Below are positions 31,904 to 41,375 of a stretch of DNA of 64,000 nt, piece by piece; within the stretch, counting starts at the first letter, position 1; every line of letters starts with the position of its first letter. Source of the stretch: Arthrobacter sp. Alg241-R88 (GTDB lineage: Bacteria; Actinomycetota; Actinomycetes; Actinomycetales; Micrococcaceae). A program made the position numbers and the translations under genes. Under the pieces are notes generated by a model. It searched no databases, was not told where the DNA came from, and worked only from the letters and a program-made list of their open reading frames with translations. Where the stretch lies: positions 63,121 to 127,120 of the forward strand of contig NZ_UNRG01000001.1 in the NCBI RefSeq assembly GCF_900537115.1. The letters run 5' to 3'.

Positions 31904-32881
31904 ATGCCTGCGCCCTCCGCCACCTACGCCTTCCTCGGGCCCGAAGGTACCTTCACCGAGGCTGCCCTGCTGAAGGTGCCGGGCGCCGGCCGGGCTACCC
32001 GCCTCCCTGCGTCGAACGTCAATGCTGCCTTGGACAAGGTGCGCGAGGGATCGGCCGACGCTGCGATGGTGCCCATCGAGAATTCGGTGGAGGGCGGCGT
32101 CACCGCCACCTTGGACGCCATCGCCACCGGCCAGGAACTGCGGATCATCCGGGAAGTCCTGGTGCCCATCAGTTTTGTGCTGGTGGCCCGCCCGGGCGTG
32201 CGGCTGCAGGACGTCAAGCGGGTGTCCACGCACGGACACGCCTGGGCGCAGTGCCGGCTCTGGATGGATGCCCACCTTCCCGGTGCTGAGTACGTTCCCG
32301 GTTCGTCCACCGCTGCCGCTGCCATGGGGCTGCTGGAGGACGATTCCCATTACGACGCCGCGATCTGTGCGCCGCTGGTGGCCCAGGAACAGCCGGGACT
32401 TACGGCGCTCGCCGAGGACATTGGAGACAACCCCGGGGCCGTAACCCGCTTCGTCCTGGTCAGCCGCCCCGGCATCCTGCCCGAACGCACCGGAGCGGAC
32501 AAAACCACAGTGGTGGTGCCCCTGCCGGAAGACCGCCCAGGTGCCCTGATGGAGATCCTGGACCAGTTCGCCAGCCGGGGAGTGAACCTCAGCAGGATCG
32601 AATCCCGGCCCACCGGGCAGTACTTGGGGCACTATTTCTTCAGCATCGACGCCGACGGCCACCTCGGGGACGCGCGTGTCGCGGACGCCCTGGCAGGGCT
32701 CCACCGCATCAGCCCGGCCACGCGTTTCCTGGGTTCCTACCCGCGGGCCGACCACCAGGAGGCAGTGGTGGAGCCGCATACTTCTGATGGCGCATTCGAA
32801 GCAGCGCGGGCCTGGGTGGAAGGGCTGCAGCCGCAGGCTGGTGGTCCGGAAATCGGTTCCGCCGCTTCGCCCACAGCGTAG
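31904..32881 (+). CDS. pheA: prephenate dehydratase
   Basis: 325 residues from ATG 31904 with GAAGGAA upstream. The dehydratase domain (5-190) shows YAFLGPEGTFTEAAL, MVPIENSVEGGVTATLDA, HGHAWAQCRLW and the TRF motif in NPGAVTRFVLVSRP. An ACT domain (about 205-280) follows with PEDRPGALMEILDQFASRGVNLSRIESRPTGQYLGHYFF, including the ESRP phenylalanine-binding motif. It converts prephenate to phenylpyruvate, feedback-inhibited by phenylalanine. A free-standing enzyme without chorismate mutase, as in other Actinobacteria. The last 45 residues are poorly conserved. Confidence 0.96.
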   Translation: MPAPSATYAFLGPEGTFTEAALLKVPGAGRATRLPASNVNAALDKVREGSADAAMVPIENSVEGGVTATLDAIATGQELRIIREVLVPISFVLVARPGVRLQDVKRVSTHGHAWAQCRLWMDAHLPGAEYVPGSSTAAAAMGLLEDDSHYDAAICAPLVAQEQPGLTALAEDIGDNPGAVTRFVLVSRPGILPERTGADKTTVVVPLPEDRPGALMEILDQFASRGVNLSRIESRPTGQYLGHYFFSIDADGHLGDARVADALAGLHRISPATRFLGSYPRADHQEAVVEPHTSDGAFEAARAWVEGLQPQAGGPEIGSAASPTA

Positions 32882-32976
32882 GTGATTGCCTTCCTTACCA
32901 CTTCCGCGGGCTGTGGACAATGCGTATGCTTACTTGATCCACATTGGGGGATGGCCCCTAACGAAGGGAGCGGGTC

Positions 32977-33183
32977 ATGAGTACCAACAGCTCTGACAAC
33001 GACGGCCAGGGGATGATCGTTAATCCCCGCCCCACCGCCGACAACCAGGACTGGGACGGCGACGAGGCCGATCGGGCGGACCGCCTGCGCTTCGAAGAGG
33101 AACAGGCCATGATCCGTGAGCAGTCCGAGGCCCGCGCCGCCGCCAAGGCCGCCGCCGAGGCACGCAAGGAAGCCCACGCCTGA
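32977..33183 (+). CDS. small charged coiled-coil protein
   Basis: 68 residues from ATG 32977 with GAAGGGAGCGGG upstream. The N-terminal half is polar and acidic (NSSDNDGQGMIVNPRP), the C-terminal half a continuous charged helix (ADRADRLRFEEEQAMIREQSEARAAAKAAAEARKEAHA), probably a coiled coil. I know no function. Forty-five bases before the start there is TGCGTATGCTTA (32921-32932), which keeps one half of the TAAG-N4-CTTA motif seen upstream of stress-type genes. Ends 10 bases from the convergent lipid kinase gene. Confidence 0.75.
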   Translation: MSTNSSDNDGQGMIVNPRPTADNQDWDGDEADRADRLRFEEEQAMIREQSEARAAAKAAAEARKEAHA

Positions 33184-33193
33184 TCCTCCTGCT

Positions 33194-34258
33194 TTAGACC
33201 AGCAAGCCCTGCCCTTTAACCCTGATCAGTAGCGAACGCGGCTCCACCTGCACAGTGACCTTGGTGGCTTCCCCTGCCGTGTCACCGTCGAGTTGCGTAG
33301 GCATGGGCTCGGGGCACTTGATGACGATCCTGCCTGACCTGTAAACGGTCATGATGGGCAGTTTGCCGCTGTGCTTGAACATGATTTTTACATACATCAG
33401 CAGCCAGCCGATGGCGCTCCGCGGGCTCATCACCACCACGTCCAGCATGCCGTCGTCGATCATGGCCTGCGGAATGAAGTCGATGCCGCCGGGAACCAGC
33501 CCGCAGTTGGCAAAAAGGATGCTGCGGATGTTCCTGACCTGGTCCGGGCTGCCGTCCAGGGAGATTGAGATCCTCTTCCGCCGGCCGGGCAGGTGGCGCA
33601 TGCCGGCCTCCGTGTAAGCGAGCCAACCGAACGTTTTTTTGAGGCCGGCGTTGGTGTCGGCAAGGACTTCGGCGTCCATGCCGATACCCGCGATCACCAG
33701 GAATGCGTGCTCGGAGGAATGGCCGGTCCGGGAGTTTTCGATACCCATCCGTGCCGTGTCGATGTACCGCTGGTGCCCGAAAAGTGCGGTTTGCACGCTG
33801 CCGTGGAGGTCGTTGACGTCCAGGTCCACGTTGCGGGCCAGGAGGTTTCCAGTGCCCAGCGGGATGATGCCCATCGCGACGCCGGTGCCGGCGAGGGACT
33901 CAGCCACCACCCGGACGGTGCCGTCGCCGCCGCCCACCACGACGACGTCGGGCTTGTGCTCCAACGCCGCCTGCACCTGCGAGAAGCCCGGATCCTCCGC
34001 CGTCGTTTCGTAAAACACCGGCTCATCCCAGCCTGCCGTCAGGCAGGCACGCTGGATGGTGGCTTTGGCTTCGTCGGAGCGGGCCTTGATCGGGTTGAGG
34101 ATCACCACCACGCGCTGATCAGTGAGCCCCGGTTTGTGGGCGTCCCCGCCTACGGCGCTGCGCACATGCAGGGCCTTGAGCCTGCGCACTCCCCACCAGC
34201 TGGAGATGGCGAAGGCAAGCGCCACCGCAATCAGCACGTAGAGAATCAGGTCGCTCAT
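33194..34258 (-). CDS. diacylglycerol kinase family lipid kinase
   Basis: 354 residues from ATG 34258 with GGGGGA upstream. Residues 1-22 form a membrane anchor ([20 protein letters not shown]), unusual for cytosolic DagK-like kinases. The catalytic core shows [51 protein letters not shown] (GGDGT and PLGTGN are the nucleotide-binding motifs) and [17 protein letters not shown]. It phosphorylates a lipid alcohol, probably diacylglycerol, with ATP at the inner membrane. Divergent from serS across 90 bases. Confidence 0.92.
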   Translation of the reverse strand: MSDLILYVLIAVALAFAISSWWGVRRLKALHVRSAVGGDAHKPGLTDQRVVVILNPIKARSDEAKATIQRACLTAGWDEPVFYETTAEDPGFSQVQAALEHKPDVVVVGGGDGTVRVVAESLAGTGVAMGIIPLGTGNLLARNVDLDVNDLHGSVQTALFGHQRYIDTARMGIENSRTGHSSEHAFLVIAGIGMDAEVLADTNAGLKKTFGWLAYTEAGMRHLPGRRKRISISLDGSPDQVRNIRSILFANCGLVPGGIDFIPQAMIDDGMLDVVVMSPRSAIGWLLMYVKIMFKHSGKLPIMTVYRSGRIVIKCPEPMPTQLDGDTAGEATKVTVQVEPRSLLIRVKGQGLLV

Positions 34259-34333
34259 GGTCCCCCAACAGTATCCCGGCGGGCGGTGCGCCGGTCCTGG
34301 GTGCCCGCGGCCGCCGTCGTACTCCTTCGGATT

Positions 34334-34339
34334 GGATAC
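34334..34339 (+). promoter_or_regulatory. -10-like box directly before the serS GTG
   Basis: GGATAC within TTGGATACC ends 9 bases before the GTG start, and no Shine-Dalgarno lies between. This spacing would put the transcription start at or next to the start codon, implying a leaderless mRNA. Confidence 0.4.
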
Positions 34340-34348
34340 CCTTGTGTG

Positions 34349-35629
34349 GTGATCGACGTAAAAGACCTCAGCGAAAACCCGGACAAGTTCCGAGCCAGCC
34401 AGCGCGCCCGCGGCGCGGACGAATCAGTGGTGGACGCGATCATCTCCGCGGACTCTGCACGCCGGGCGGCGCTGATCCGCTTCGAGAACCTCCGAGCCGA
34501 GCAGAACGTCTTTGGCAAGAAGGTGGCCCAGGCCAAGGGCGACGAGAAGAAGGCGCTGCTGGCCGAGGTGAAGGAACTGGCCAACTCGGTCAAGGCTGCC
34601 TCCGCCGAGGCAGACGCGGCGCAGCTGAAGCAGGAAGAGCTGCTGCGCACCATTCCCAACCTCATCGAGGACGGCGTTCCCGAGGGCGGCGAGGACGACT
34701 ACGTGGTGGTCAAGACCGTCGGGACGCCCCGCGAATTCCCTGACTTCGAGCCGAAGGACCACCTCGAAATCGGTGAACTGATCGGCGCCATCGATATGGA
34801 GCGCGGCGCCAAGGTGTCCGGCGCCCGCTTCTACTTCCTCCGCGGCGTGGGTGCCCGGCTGGAGATGGCCCTGCTGCAGATGGCGATGGAGCAGGCTATT
34901 GAGGCCGGTTTTGTCCCGATGATCACGCCCACTTTGGTGCGGCCGGAGACCATGCAGGGCACCGGCTTTGATGTAAAGCACGACGCCGAGATCTACCGTC
35001 TGGCGGAAGACGACCTGTACCTGGTCGGCACCTCCGAGGTGGCGCTGGCCGGTTACCACGCCGACGAAATCCTCGACTTCTCCAAGGGGCCCATCCGCTA
35101 CGCCGGACAGAGCTCCTGCTACCGCCGTGAGGCCGGTTCGCACGGCAAGGACACCCGGGGCATCATCCGCGTGCACCAGTTCAACAAGGTGGAGATGTTC
35201 ATCTACACCACCGTTGAAGAAGCCGCCGCCGAGCACCAGCGCCTGCTGGCCTGGGAAGAGGATATGCTGGCCAAGTGCGAGCTGCCGTACCGCGTGATCG
35301 ACACCGCAGCCGGCGACCTTGGCACGTCTGCTGCGCGGAAGTACGACTGCGAAGCCTGGGTTCCCACCCAGGGCGCGTACCGCGAGCTGACCTCGACGTC
35401 CAACTGCACCACCTTCCAGGCACGCCGCCTGAACATCCGTGAGCGCGTGGTGAACGAGGCCGGTGTTGCCAAGGGCACCCGGGCGGTGGCCACCCTGAAC
35501 GGCACCCTGGCCACCACCCGCTGGATCGTTGCTCTCCTGGAGCACCACCAGAACGCCGACGGCTCGGTCAACGTTCCGAAGGCACTGCAGAAGTACCTGG
35601 GCGGCCTTGAGGTCCTCCCGGTCCTGTAA
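34349..35629 (+). CDS. serS: seryl-tRNA synthetase
   Basis: 426 residues from GTG 34349 ([18 protein letters not shown]), which matches the family N-terminus; the frame open from 33593 is a shadow of the kinase gene. N-terminal tRNA-binding coiled-coil arm at about 30-105 ([33 protein letters not shown]), then the class II core: motif 2 at [34 protein letters not shown] and motif 3 at [18 protein letters not shown]. Charges tRNA-Ser and tRNA-Sec. No Shine-Dalgarno is visible. A perfect terminator follows at 35637. Confidence 0.97.
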   Translation: MIDVKDLSENPDKFRASQRARGADESVVDAIISADSARRAALIRFENLRAEQNVFGKKVAQAKGDEKKALLAEVKELANSVKAASAEADAAQLKQEELLRTIPNLIEDGVPEGGEDDYVVVKTVGTPREFPDFEPKDHLEIGELIGAIDMERGAKVSGARFYFLRGVGARLEMALLQMAMEQAIEAGFVPMITPTLVRPETMQGTGFDVKHDAEIYRLAEDDLYLVGTSEVALAGYHADEILDFSKGPIRYAGQSSCYRREAGSHGKDTRGIIRVHQFNKVEMFIYTTVEEAAAEHQRLLAWEEDMLAKCELPYRVIDTAAGDLGTSAARKYDCEAWVPTQGAYRELTSTSNCTTFQARRLNIRERVVNEAGVAKGTRAVATLNGTLATTRWIVALLEHHQNADGSVNVPKALQKYLGGLEVLPVL

Positions 35630-35636
35630 AAGTTTC

Positions 35637-35664
35637 CCGCCGGGGTGAATATCCACCCCGGCGG
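35637..35664 (+). terminator. terminator hairpin after serS
   Basis: CCGCCGGGGTG (35637-35647) and CACCCCGGCGG (35654-35664), a perfect 11-bp stem with AATATC loop, 8 bases after the stop. Confidence 0.78.
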
Positions 35665-35748
35665 CCGTGTCCGGATGTTTACCAATAGTTCAAAAAATCT
35701 GTGGCGCGCGTCCTAGCGGGGTTGGGGGCCGTCTGCTCTACTTGATGG

Positions 35749-36609
35749 ATGACAACGCTGACTGAAACCTCAGTCGCCGGCAACGATGACCGGCGAGAGA
35801 ACGAAAACGACACCGTAAACCAGAAGTTCATGGTCGCCCTGGACGTGGACGGCACCCTGGTGGACCACGACGGGCACATGTCCCCGGCGGTCCGCGAAGC
35901 GGCGCAGGCGGTGGTAGCTGCCGGGCATGAGGTCATGATTGCCACCGGCCGCTCACTCAACGCCATGCTGCCCATCATTGAGAACATCGGGATCGAGCGC
36001 GGCTACGCGGTCTGCTGCAACGGCGGCGTAACCCTGCGGCTCCACCCGGAGCTTGAAAAAGGCTATGAGGTCATCCATAAAGCCACCTTTGATCCTGCGC
36101 CTGCCCTTCGTGCACTGCGCGAGCGGCTCCCATCTGCCAAGTACGCGCTGGAAGATGAGGACGGAAACTTCCTTTCCACGGAACGCTTCCAGGACGCAAG
36201 CTTCGGCGTCGAGGCCGTCGGCGTGGACTTCCACACCATGCTCGAAGCCACCGCTGTGCGCGTAGTGGTGTTCAGCACCGAAAACACGCCGGAAGAGTTC
36301 AACGAAGCGATCGAGCATGTTGGCCTTGCCGGCGTCACCTACTCGGTGGGCTGGACCGCTTGGCTGGATATTGCCGCGGCCGGGGTGACCAAGGCCAGCG
36401 CCCTGGAAAACCTGCGGAGCCGCCTCGGCATCGAACCGCACCTTACCGTGGCTGTCGGAGACGGCCGTAACGACATCGAGATGCTCAGCTGGGCCGGACG
36501 GGGCGTGGCCATGGGCCAGGCTCCGGAGGAAGTGATGAGGGCCGCGGACGAGGTCACCCACTCCGTGTTCGACGACGGCGCCGCCCACGTGCTGCGCAGC
36601 CTCCTCTAG
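35749..36609 (+). CDS. Cof-type HAD-superfamily hydrolase
   Basis: 286 residues from ATG 35749; an internal ATG at 35830 begins directly at the HAD fold (MVALDVDGTLVDHDG) and neither has a strong binding site. Motif I ALDVDGTLVDHDGHMS, motif II in EVMIATGRSLNAML, motif III Lys in TKASALENL, and motif IV VAVGDGRNDIEMLSWAGRGVAMGQAPEEV. The C2-type cap between is typical of Cof/YidA phosphatases acting on sugar phosphates or FMN precursors. Substrate unknown. A hairpin at 36623-36672 separates it from the next gene. Confidence 0.9.
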   Translation: MTTLTETSVAGNDDRRENENDTVNQKFMVALDVDGTLVDHDGHMSPAVREAAQAVVAAGHEVMIATGRSLNAMLPIIENIGIERGYAVCCNGGVTLRLHPELEKGYEVIHKATFDPAPALRALRERLPSAKYALEDEDGNFLSTERFQDASFGVEAVGVDFHTMLEATAVRVVVFSTENTPEEFNEAIEHVGLAGVTYSVGWTAWLDIAAAGVTKASALENLRSRLGIEPHLTVAVGDGRNDIEMLSWAGRGVAMGQAPEEVMRAADEVTHSVFDDGAAHVLRSLL

Positions 36610-36622
36610 CTGCCGGAGCCGA

Positions 36623-36672
36623 ACGGCGGCCCCACGCGAACGCCAGCCGGCGTCCGGGTGGGGGCCCGCCGT
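36623..36672 (+). terminator. imperfect GC hairpin after the HAD gene
   Basis: Left arm 36623-36644 and right arm 36649-36672 pair imperfectly (ACGGCGGCCCCAC against GTGGGGGCCCGCCGT, then GAACGCC/GGCGTCC) with a 4-base loop. It ends 17 bases before the phosphatase gene, so it may double as a leader structure. Confidence 0.5.
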
Positions 36673-36689
36673 CGGGCAGAATGGAAAGC

Positions 36690-37274
36690 ATGACCCTTAC
36701 GACGTTCGCCCTCATCCGCCATGGCCAGACTGACTGGAATGCGCAGCGCCGGCTGCAGGGTTCCACGGATATTCCCTTGAACGACGTCGGCCGGGCCCAG
36801 GCGCGTGACGCCGTCGCCGTTTTGTCCGCTTACGAATGGGACGCCATTGTGTCCTCGCCGCTCAGCCGCGCTGCTGAAACCGCAGACCTGATCGCCGCCG
36901 GGCTCGGGCTCACCGAGGTCCGCCGCGTGCCGGAACTCATTGAGCGCAGCTTCGGGCCCGCTGAGGGCATGCAGGCCGGCCCGGAACTCGACGCCCTGCG
37001 GATCCCCGGGGGCTTCCGCGGCGCGGAAAGCGAGGACGAGGCAGCAGACCGGGGACTGGCCGCATTGGAGGCTTTGGCTGAGGAGTTCCGCGGACGCCGG
37101 CTACTCGTGGTCGCCCACGGGACGCTGCTCCGGGTGAGCCTCAGCCGCGCCGTAGGCAGCACCCTGAAGAGCATCGACAATGCCGTCCTGAACCTCGCGC
37201 ACCACCACGCTTTTGACGGATGGCAGCTCGAATACTTCAACGGCGAGCCCGTGATGGCCGCCACCCAGCGCTGA
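36690..37274 (+). CDS. histidine phosphatase family protein
   Basis: 194 residues from ATG 36690 (GGAAAG upstream); ATG 36681 would add three residues. The phospho-histidine motif is FALIRHGQTDWNAQRRLQG, followed by SSPLSRAAETADLIAAGLG (second Arg) and Glu in ERSFGPAEGMQ, with the second catalytic His in LLVVAHGTLLRVSL. The family includes cofactor-dependent phosphoglycerate mutases and broad phosphatases; the short length favours a GpmB/CobC-like phosphatase. Possible neighbour partner: the HAD phosphatase, 80 bases upstream. Confidence 0.92.
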   Translation: MTLTTFALIRHGQTDWNAQRRLQGSTDIPLNDVGRAQARDAVAVLSAYEWDAIVSSPLSRAAETADLIAAGLGLTEVRRVPELIERSFGPAEGMQAGPELDALRIPGGFRGAESEDEAADRGLAALEALAEEFRGRRLLVVAHGTLLRVSLSRAVGSTLKSIDNAVLNLAHHHAFDGWQLEYFNGEPVMAATQR

Positions 37275-37292
37275 CCACTGGCACGTTTTAGC

Positions 37293-37320
37293 GGCCCTGG
37301 CTTTCGTTGGAAAGGCCGTT
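37293..37320. terminator. candidate bidirectional terminator
   Basis: CGGCC/GGCCG (37293-37297 and 37314-37318) around GGCTTTC/GAAAG with a GTTG loop, plus TTTTA on the left side, in the 46 bases between the convergent histidine phosphatase and HTH genes. The stem has one bulge. Confidence 0.38.
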
Positions 37321-37920
37321 TCAGCGCACTTCGAGAATCAGCCCCAGCAGCCGGGCCGCGGCGGGCCGGGCTGCATGCTCCTCGTTCCACTGCGCCCGGG
37401 CCACAGCTTTGCTGACGGCCTGCGTGGTGATGCCCAGTTCGTGGGCCACCGCCTTCTGCTGGCCGCGGACGCCCGGGGTCAGCAGGTCAAGGACCCGCCA
37501 TTCCGCATCGGACCGGTCACGGACGATATGTCCCAGCAGCCGGAGCACGGCCTCGGCATCATGGGCCACATCGGCCAGCGGCCCTTCCACCGCAACCGGG
37601 ATCCGCTCCTTGCTGCTGCGGATCCGGTCCACCGCACGCCGGGCGTACACCAGCCCGTGGCCGGAAGCGTCCTTGATCTGGTTGGGCAACGGCTCGTTGA
37701 CAGGCCCAACCCCGATACCCACGTACCAGGAACCGGAGCGCAGCGCGATCAACGCCGCCTCCACGGCCTGATGCGGGCAGTCCACGATGCCCTGGACCTC
37801 GTCCTCCACCGACCGGTCGAAATCCAGGCGCGCAGGAATATGCCGCAGGTCCTTGAGTAACTGCGGCACCCGGTCGCCATCGCGCCGGCTGTCGGTTTGG
37901 TTGATTGTCAGCGTGAACAT
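37321..37920 (-). CDS. SatD-like/HTH DNA-binding protein
   Basis: 199 residues from ATG 37920 (MFTLTINQTDSRRDGDRVPQLL); the frame to 38103 has no support. Residues 1-140 form an alpha/beta domain with QTDSRRDGDRV and SVEDEVQGIVDCPHQAVEAALIALRSGSWYVGIGVGPV, a pattern reminiscent of SatD-type proteins. Residues 145-199 hold a helix-turn-helix (QQKAVAHELGITTQAVSKAVARAQW). So it is a probable small regulator; its ligand is unknown. No Shine-Dalgarno is obvious, and TAGTCT lies about ten bases upstream, so the mRNA may be leaderless. An inverted repeat overlaps that box, suggesting autoregulation. Confidence 0.72.
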   Translation of the reverse strand: MFTLTINQTDSRRDGDRVPQLLKDLRHIPARLDFDRSVEDEVQGIVDCPHQAVEAALIALRSGSWYVGIGVGPVNEPLPNQIKDASGHGLVYARRAVDRIRSSKERIPVAVEGPLADVAHDAEAVLRLLGHIVRDRSDAEWRVLDLLTPGVRGQQKAVAHELGITTQAVSKAVARAQWNEEHAARPAAARLLGLILEVR

Positions 37921-37933
37921 CTGAAACCAAAGA

Positions 37934-37947
37934 CTACCCGCTGGTAG
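37934..37947. promoter_or_regulatory. CTACC-CGCT-GGTAG inverted repeat
   Basis: Perfect 5-4-5 inverted repeat in the divergent region between the HTH gene and phosphoketolase, overlapping a -10-like TAGTCT of the HTH gene. Confidence 0.38.
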
Positions 37948-38041
37948 CAGAGGGCAGGCAAGCGGGGTTGCCTCGTCCGGACCCATCTGATGCGATGGAC
38001 CAATGGCCGCCTTCCGCGGCGAACGCGACGTGAGGATGGTT

Positions 38042-40423
38042 ATGACCAGCAGCATGGGCCAGGACGAGCTCGAAGGTGTAGACCGCTGGTGGCGCGCCGC
38101 CAACTACCTTTCGGTAGGGCAGATCTACCTCCGCTCCAACCCGCTGCTGCGCGAACCGCTGAAGGCGGAGCACACGAAGTCCCGGCTGCTGGGCCACTGG
38201 GGCACCACCCCGGGCCTTAACTTTGTCTACGCCCACCTGAACCGCGTGATCCGCCGCGACTCCGCCGAGATGCTCTTTGTGGCGGGTCCCGGCCATGGCG
38301 GCCCCGCCGTCGTCGCCAATGCCTGGCTGGAAGGGACATACTCCGAAATCTACGGCCACGTGGGCAACGACGCGGACGGCATGGCCGAGCTCTTCCGGCA
38401 GTTTTCCTACCCCGGAGGCATCCCCAGCCACGCCGCTCCGGAAACCCCCGGCTCCATCAGCGAGGGCGGCGAACTCGGCTATTCCCTCGCCCATGCCTAC
38501 GGCTCGGTACTCGACAATCCCCAGCTGGTCACCGCCGTCGTGATTGGCGACGGCGAGGCGGAGACCGGGCCCCTTGCCGCCAGCTGGCACTCGCACAACT
38601 TCCTCGACCCCGCCACGGACGGCGCCGTGCTGCCCATCCTGCACTTGAATGGGTACAAGATTGCCAATCCCACCATCCTGGCGCGCATGCCCGAAGTGCA
38701 GCTGGAGCAGCTCCTGCGGGGCTACGGCCACGAGCCCCACTTCGTCACCGTGAAGGACCCCGACGACACCGAACAGGCGCACCGGGACTTCGCCGAAGCT
38801 TTGGAGGGCTGCCTGGCCGGCATCCGCGCCATCCAGGACTCCCGGCGTACGCCGCAGGCAGGTACGGAAAAAGCCGATGGCGGCGCGCCGCGCTGGCCCA
38901 TGATCGTGCTGCGCTCGCCGAAGGGCTGGACCGGACCCCGGGAAGTGGATGGCCTGCAGGTAGAAGGGACGTGGCGGAGCCACCAGGTGCCGCTGGCGGA
39001 GGTACGCACCAACGAAGACCACTTGCGGCTGCTGGAGCAGTGGCTGCAGTCATACCGCCCCGAGGAGCTGTTCGACGGCGACGGGCGGCTCCGGCCCGAC
39101 GTCGCCGAAGGGGCTCCCACCGGGGACTTCCGGATGAGCGCCACGCCCCACGCCAACGGCGGCCTGCTCCGCCGGGCGCTGAAGCTGCCTGCCTACCAGG
39201 ACCACGCCGTCGAGGTTGCCCGGGCGGGCAGCGAGCGGGTCAGCCCGATGGTGACGCTGGGCTCCTGGATGCGGGACGTCATTGAACTCAACATGGAAAC
39301 GTTCCGGCTTTTCGGCCCGGACGAGACGGCGTCGAACCGGCTGCAGAACGTTTATGAGGTCACGCATAAGGTGTGGCAGTACCGGATTGACGACGTCGAT
39401 GAGCACCTTGCGCGCTCCGGCAGGGTGATGGAGGTGCTGAGCGAACACCTGTGCCAGGGCTGGCTGGAGGGCTACCTCCTGACCGGCCGGCACGGCGTCT
39501 TCAGCTGCTACGAGGCCTTCATCCACATTGTTGACTCGATGTTCAACCAGCACGCCAAGTGGCTGAAGGTGCACCGCAAGCTGCCGTGGCGACAGCCGGT
39601 GGCGTCTTTGAACTACCTGCTGTCCTCGCACGTGTGGCAGCAGGACCACAACGGGTTCTCCCACCAGGACCCGGGGTTCATCGACCACGCGGTGAACAAG
39701 AAGGCAGAGGTCATCCGGGTGTACCTGCCGCCGGATGCGAACACGCTGCTGTCCGTGATGGAGCACTGCCTGGCGTCCACGGACTATGTGAACATCGTGG
39801 TCAGCGGAAAGCAGCCGTCTCCCACCTGGCTGGGACCGGCCGACGCGGCCACGCACTGCCAGCGGGGACTGGGAATCTGGGAGTTCGCCGGCTCCGAAGT
39901 CCCGGGTGAGGAGCCCGACGTAGTACTGGCCTGCGCGGGCGACGTGCCCACCGTGGAGACGGTTGCCGCGGCAGAGTTGCTCCGGCTGGGTGCTCCGGGG
40001 CTGAAGGTCCGCGTCGTGAACGTGGTTGACCTGATGCGGCTGCAGGACGAGAGCGAGCACCCGCACGGGCTCCCGGCCCGCGATTTCGACGGGATCTTCA
40101 CCGCCGACAAGCCCATCATTTTCGCCTACCACGGCTACCCGGCGCTGATCCACCGGCTAGCCTACCGCCGCAGCAACCAGGAGGGACTGCATGTGCGCGG
40201 CTACAAGGAGGAGGGCACCACCACCACGCCGTTCGACATGGCCATGCTGAACGGCATCGACCGGTTCCAGCTGGCCATCGACGCCATCGACCGCGTTCCC
40301 GGCCTTGCGGAGAAGCACTCGATGCTGCGGCAGGAGCTCCAGGACCGCAGGATCCGCGCCCGCGAGCACACCCGCACCCACGGGGAGGACCCGGAGGAAA
40401 TCCGGAACTGGCAGCTCGGCTAG
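38042..40423 (+). CDS. xfp: xylulose-5-phosphate/fructose-6-phosphate phosphoketolase
   Basis: 793 residues from ATG 38042, chosen because GAGG lies six bases upstream. Thiamine-dependent phosphoketolase signatures: [79 protein letters not shown], the ThDP-binding [19 protein letters not shown] to [10 protein letters not shown], and [15 protein letters not shown]. It splits xylulose 5-P or fructose 6-P with phosphate into acetyl-phosphate and an aldose phosphate. No acetate kinase or phosphotransacetylase is nearby. It ends 8 bases before a long palindromic element. Confidence 0.97.
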   Translation: MTSSMGQDELEGVDRWWRAANYLSVGQIYLRSNPLLREPLKAEHTKSRLLGHWGTTPGLNFVYAHLNRVIRRDSAEMLFVAGPGHGGPAVVANAWLEGTYSEIYGHVGNDADGMAELFRQFSYPGGIPSHAAPETPGSISEGGELGYSLAHAYGSVLDNPQLVTAVVIGDGEAETGPLAASWHSHNFLDPATDGAVLPILHLNGYKIANPTILARMPEVQLEQLLRGYGHEPHFVTVKDPDDTEQAHRDFAEALEGCLAGIRAIQDSRRTPQAGTEKADGGAPRWPMIVLRSPKGWTGPREVDGLQVEGTWRSHQVPLAEVRTNEDHLRLLEQWLQSYRPEELFDGDGRLRPDVAEGAPTGDFRMSATPHANGGLLRRALKLPAYQDHAVEVARAGSERVSPMVTLGSWMRDVIELNMETFRLFGPDETASNRLQNVYEVTHKVWQYRIDDVDEHLARSGRVMEVLSEHLCQGWLEGYLLTGRHGVFSCYEAFIHIVDSMFNQHAKWLKVHRKLPWRQPVASLNYLLSSHVWQQDHNGFSHQDPGFIDHAVNKKAEVIRVYLPPDANTLLSVMEHCLASTDYVNIVVSGKQPSPTWLGPADAATHCQRGLGIWEFAGSEVPGEEPDVVLACAGDVPTVETVAAAELLRLGAPGLKVRVVNVVDLMRLQDESEHPHGLPARDFDGIFTADKPIIFAYHGYPALIHRLAYRRSNQEGLHVRGYKEEGTTTTPFDMAMLNGIDRFQLAIDAIDRVPGLAEKHSMLRQELQDRRIRAREHTRTHGEDPEEIRNWQLG

Positions 40424-40430
40424 CTCCTTG

Positions 40431-40493
40431 GAGTTTTTGTCCAGATATGCGGACTTCCGGGCTTGTTAAGTCTGCATATCTGGACAAAAACTC
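40431..40493. repeat. GAGTTTTTGTCC palindromic repeat, copy 1
   Basis: Arms 40431-40450 and 40474-40493 are perfect 20-base inverted repeats; extending them to 26 bases adds one mismatch and leaves an 11-base loop. Fills the gap between the convergent xfp and DUF429 stops. T-run at the 5' side of the stem and A-run at the 3' side, the reverse of a Rho-independent terminator. Confidence 0.92.
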
Positions 40494-40495
40494 TC

Positions 40496-41242
40496 CTAGG
40501 CGATGAGTCCGTGGAGGCCGCCCGCGGGCAGGTGGATCCAGCCTTCGCTGCGGGCCGCCGCGGCCTGGACGTCATCCGGGAGCACGGTCAGGCCGACGGC
40601 GACTGCGCGGGCGGTGAGGGCTGCGACGACGGCGTCGAACAGGTCATCCGACCCGGCCAGGCGGGCCTCGTGGCCGCCAAGGTCCAGCCACGGTGCCTGC
40701 TGGCACAAATTGCGCAGGAGCAGGGAAAGCTGTTCCGTCTCGGCGCTGCCCCGTCCTTTGTAGCCGCGGGCGTTCAAGCCCCAGAGCTTCAAGGAAGCAG
40801 CAGGGTAGACCTCGGCCAGGCGGCCCGATCCGTCCCGTGGTTGGGGGCTATGCCTGGCCGCTATTTTCGCCTGGATCACGGCGCATCTCATGGCCGGGTG
40901 GGCCAGGCGGTCCGCCGAGACACTCAGCGGGATCAGGCCGGTCCGGGCGGTGACGAACCGGTCCGTATCCCGGTACGCGAGCAAGCGCCTGCCCTCGATG
41001 CCGTCGTGTGCCAGGACGGGGCCGGCGTCGAAGTTCCGGTGCCCGGTGAGGAATGGAATCAGGGCCTGCGGCCAGCCCACCGGGCAATCAATGCCCGTCA
41101 TGTCCGTGGTGCCGAAAAGCTCGGCGATGTGGTGGTCATCCACGTCGAGTGCGAGTTGCGCCAGCCGGGCCGAGCCCTGGCCCCATTCGATGACGGCCAC
41201 GGCTGTTTTCCTGGCTGCTGCCGCGAGGTCCACTCCGAGCAT
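40496..41242 (-). CDS. DUF429 family protein
   Basis: 248 residues from ATG 41242; the frame to 41407 overlaps the divergent hydrolase start. MLGVDLAAAARKTAVAVIEW is an RNase H-like first strand with Asp, followed by TGIDCPVGWPQALIPFL, CAVIQAKIAARH, GRLAEVYPAASLKLWGL and SDDLFDAVVAALTARAVA, which together define DUF429. The RNase H-like fold suggests a nuclease, but activity is unknown. Its stop lies directly against repeat copy 1. Divergent from the alpha/beta hydrolase gene over 133 bases. Confidence 0.85.
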   Translation of the reverse strand: MLGVDLAAAARKTAVAVIEWGQGSARLAQLALDVDDHHIAELFGTTDMTGIDCPVGWPQALIPFLTGHRNFDAGPVLAHDGIEGRRLLAYRDTDRFVTARTGLIPLSVSADRLAHPAMRCAVIQAKIAARHSPQPRDGSGRLAEVYPAASLKLWGLNARGYKGRGSAETEQLSLLLRNLCQQAPWLDLGGHEARLAGSDDLFDAVVAALTARAVAVGLTVLPDDVQAAAARSEGWIHLPAGGLHGLIA

Positions 41243-41375
41243 TCTCACGTGACCAGACTCTACCCCTGGCTTTCCCGGTCCCGTTCTGGACACTGGATGA
41301 CCCGGTGCTCCTGGTTCTGGGACGCTGGTGCCTGGTGCGCTGTCCCGGCAGACCATGACCGAAAGGATCACCTTC

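Noticed and set aside
33593..34348. 252-codon N-terminal extension of serS
   Set aside because: It is antisense to the lipid kinase; the family N-terminus begins at GTG 34349.
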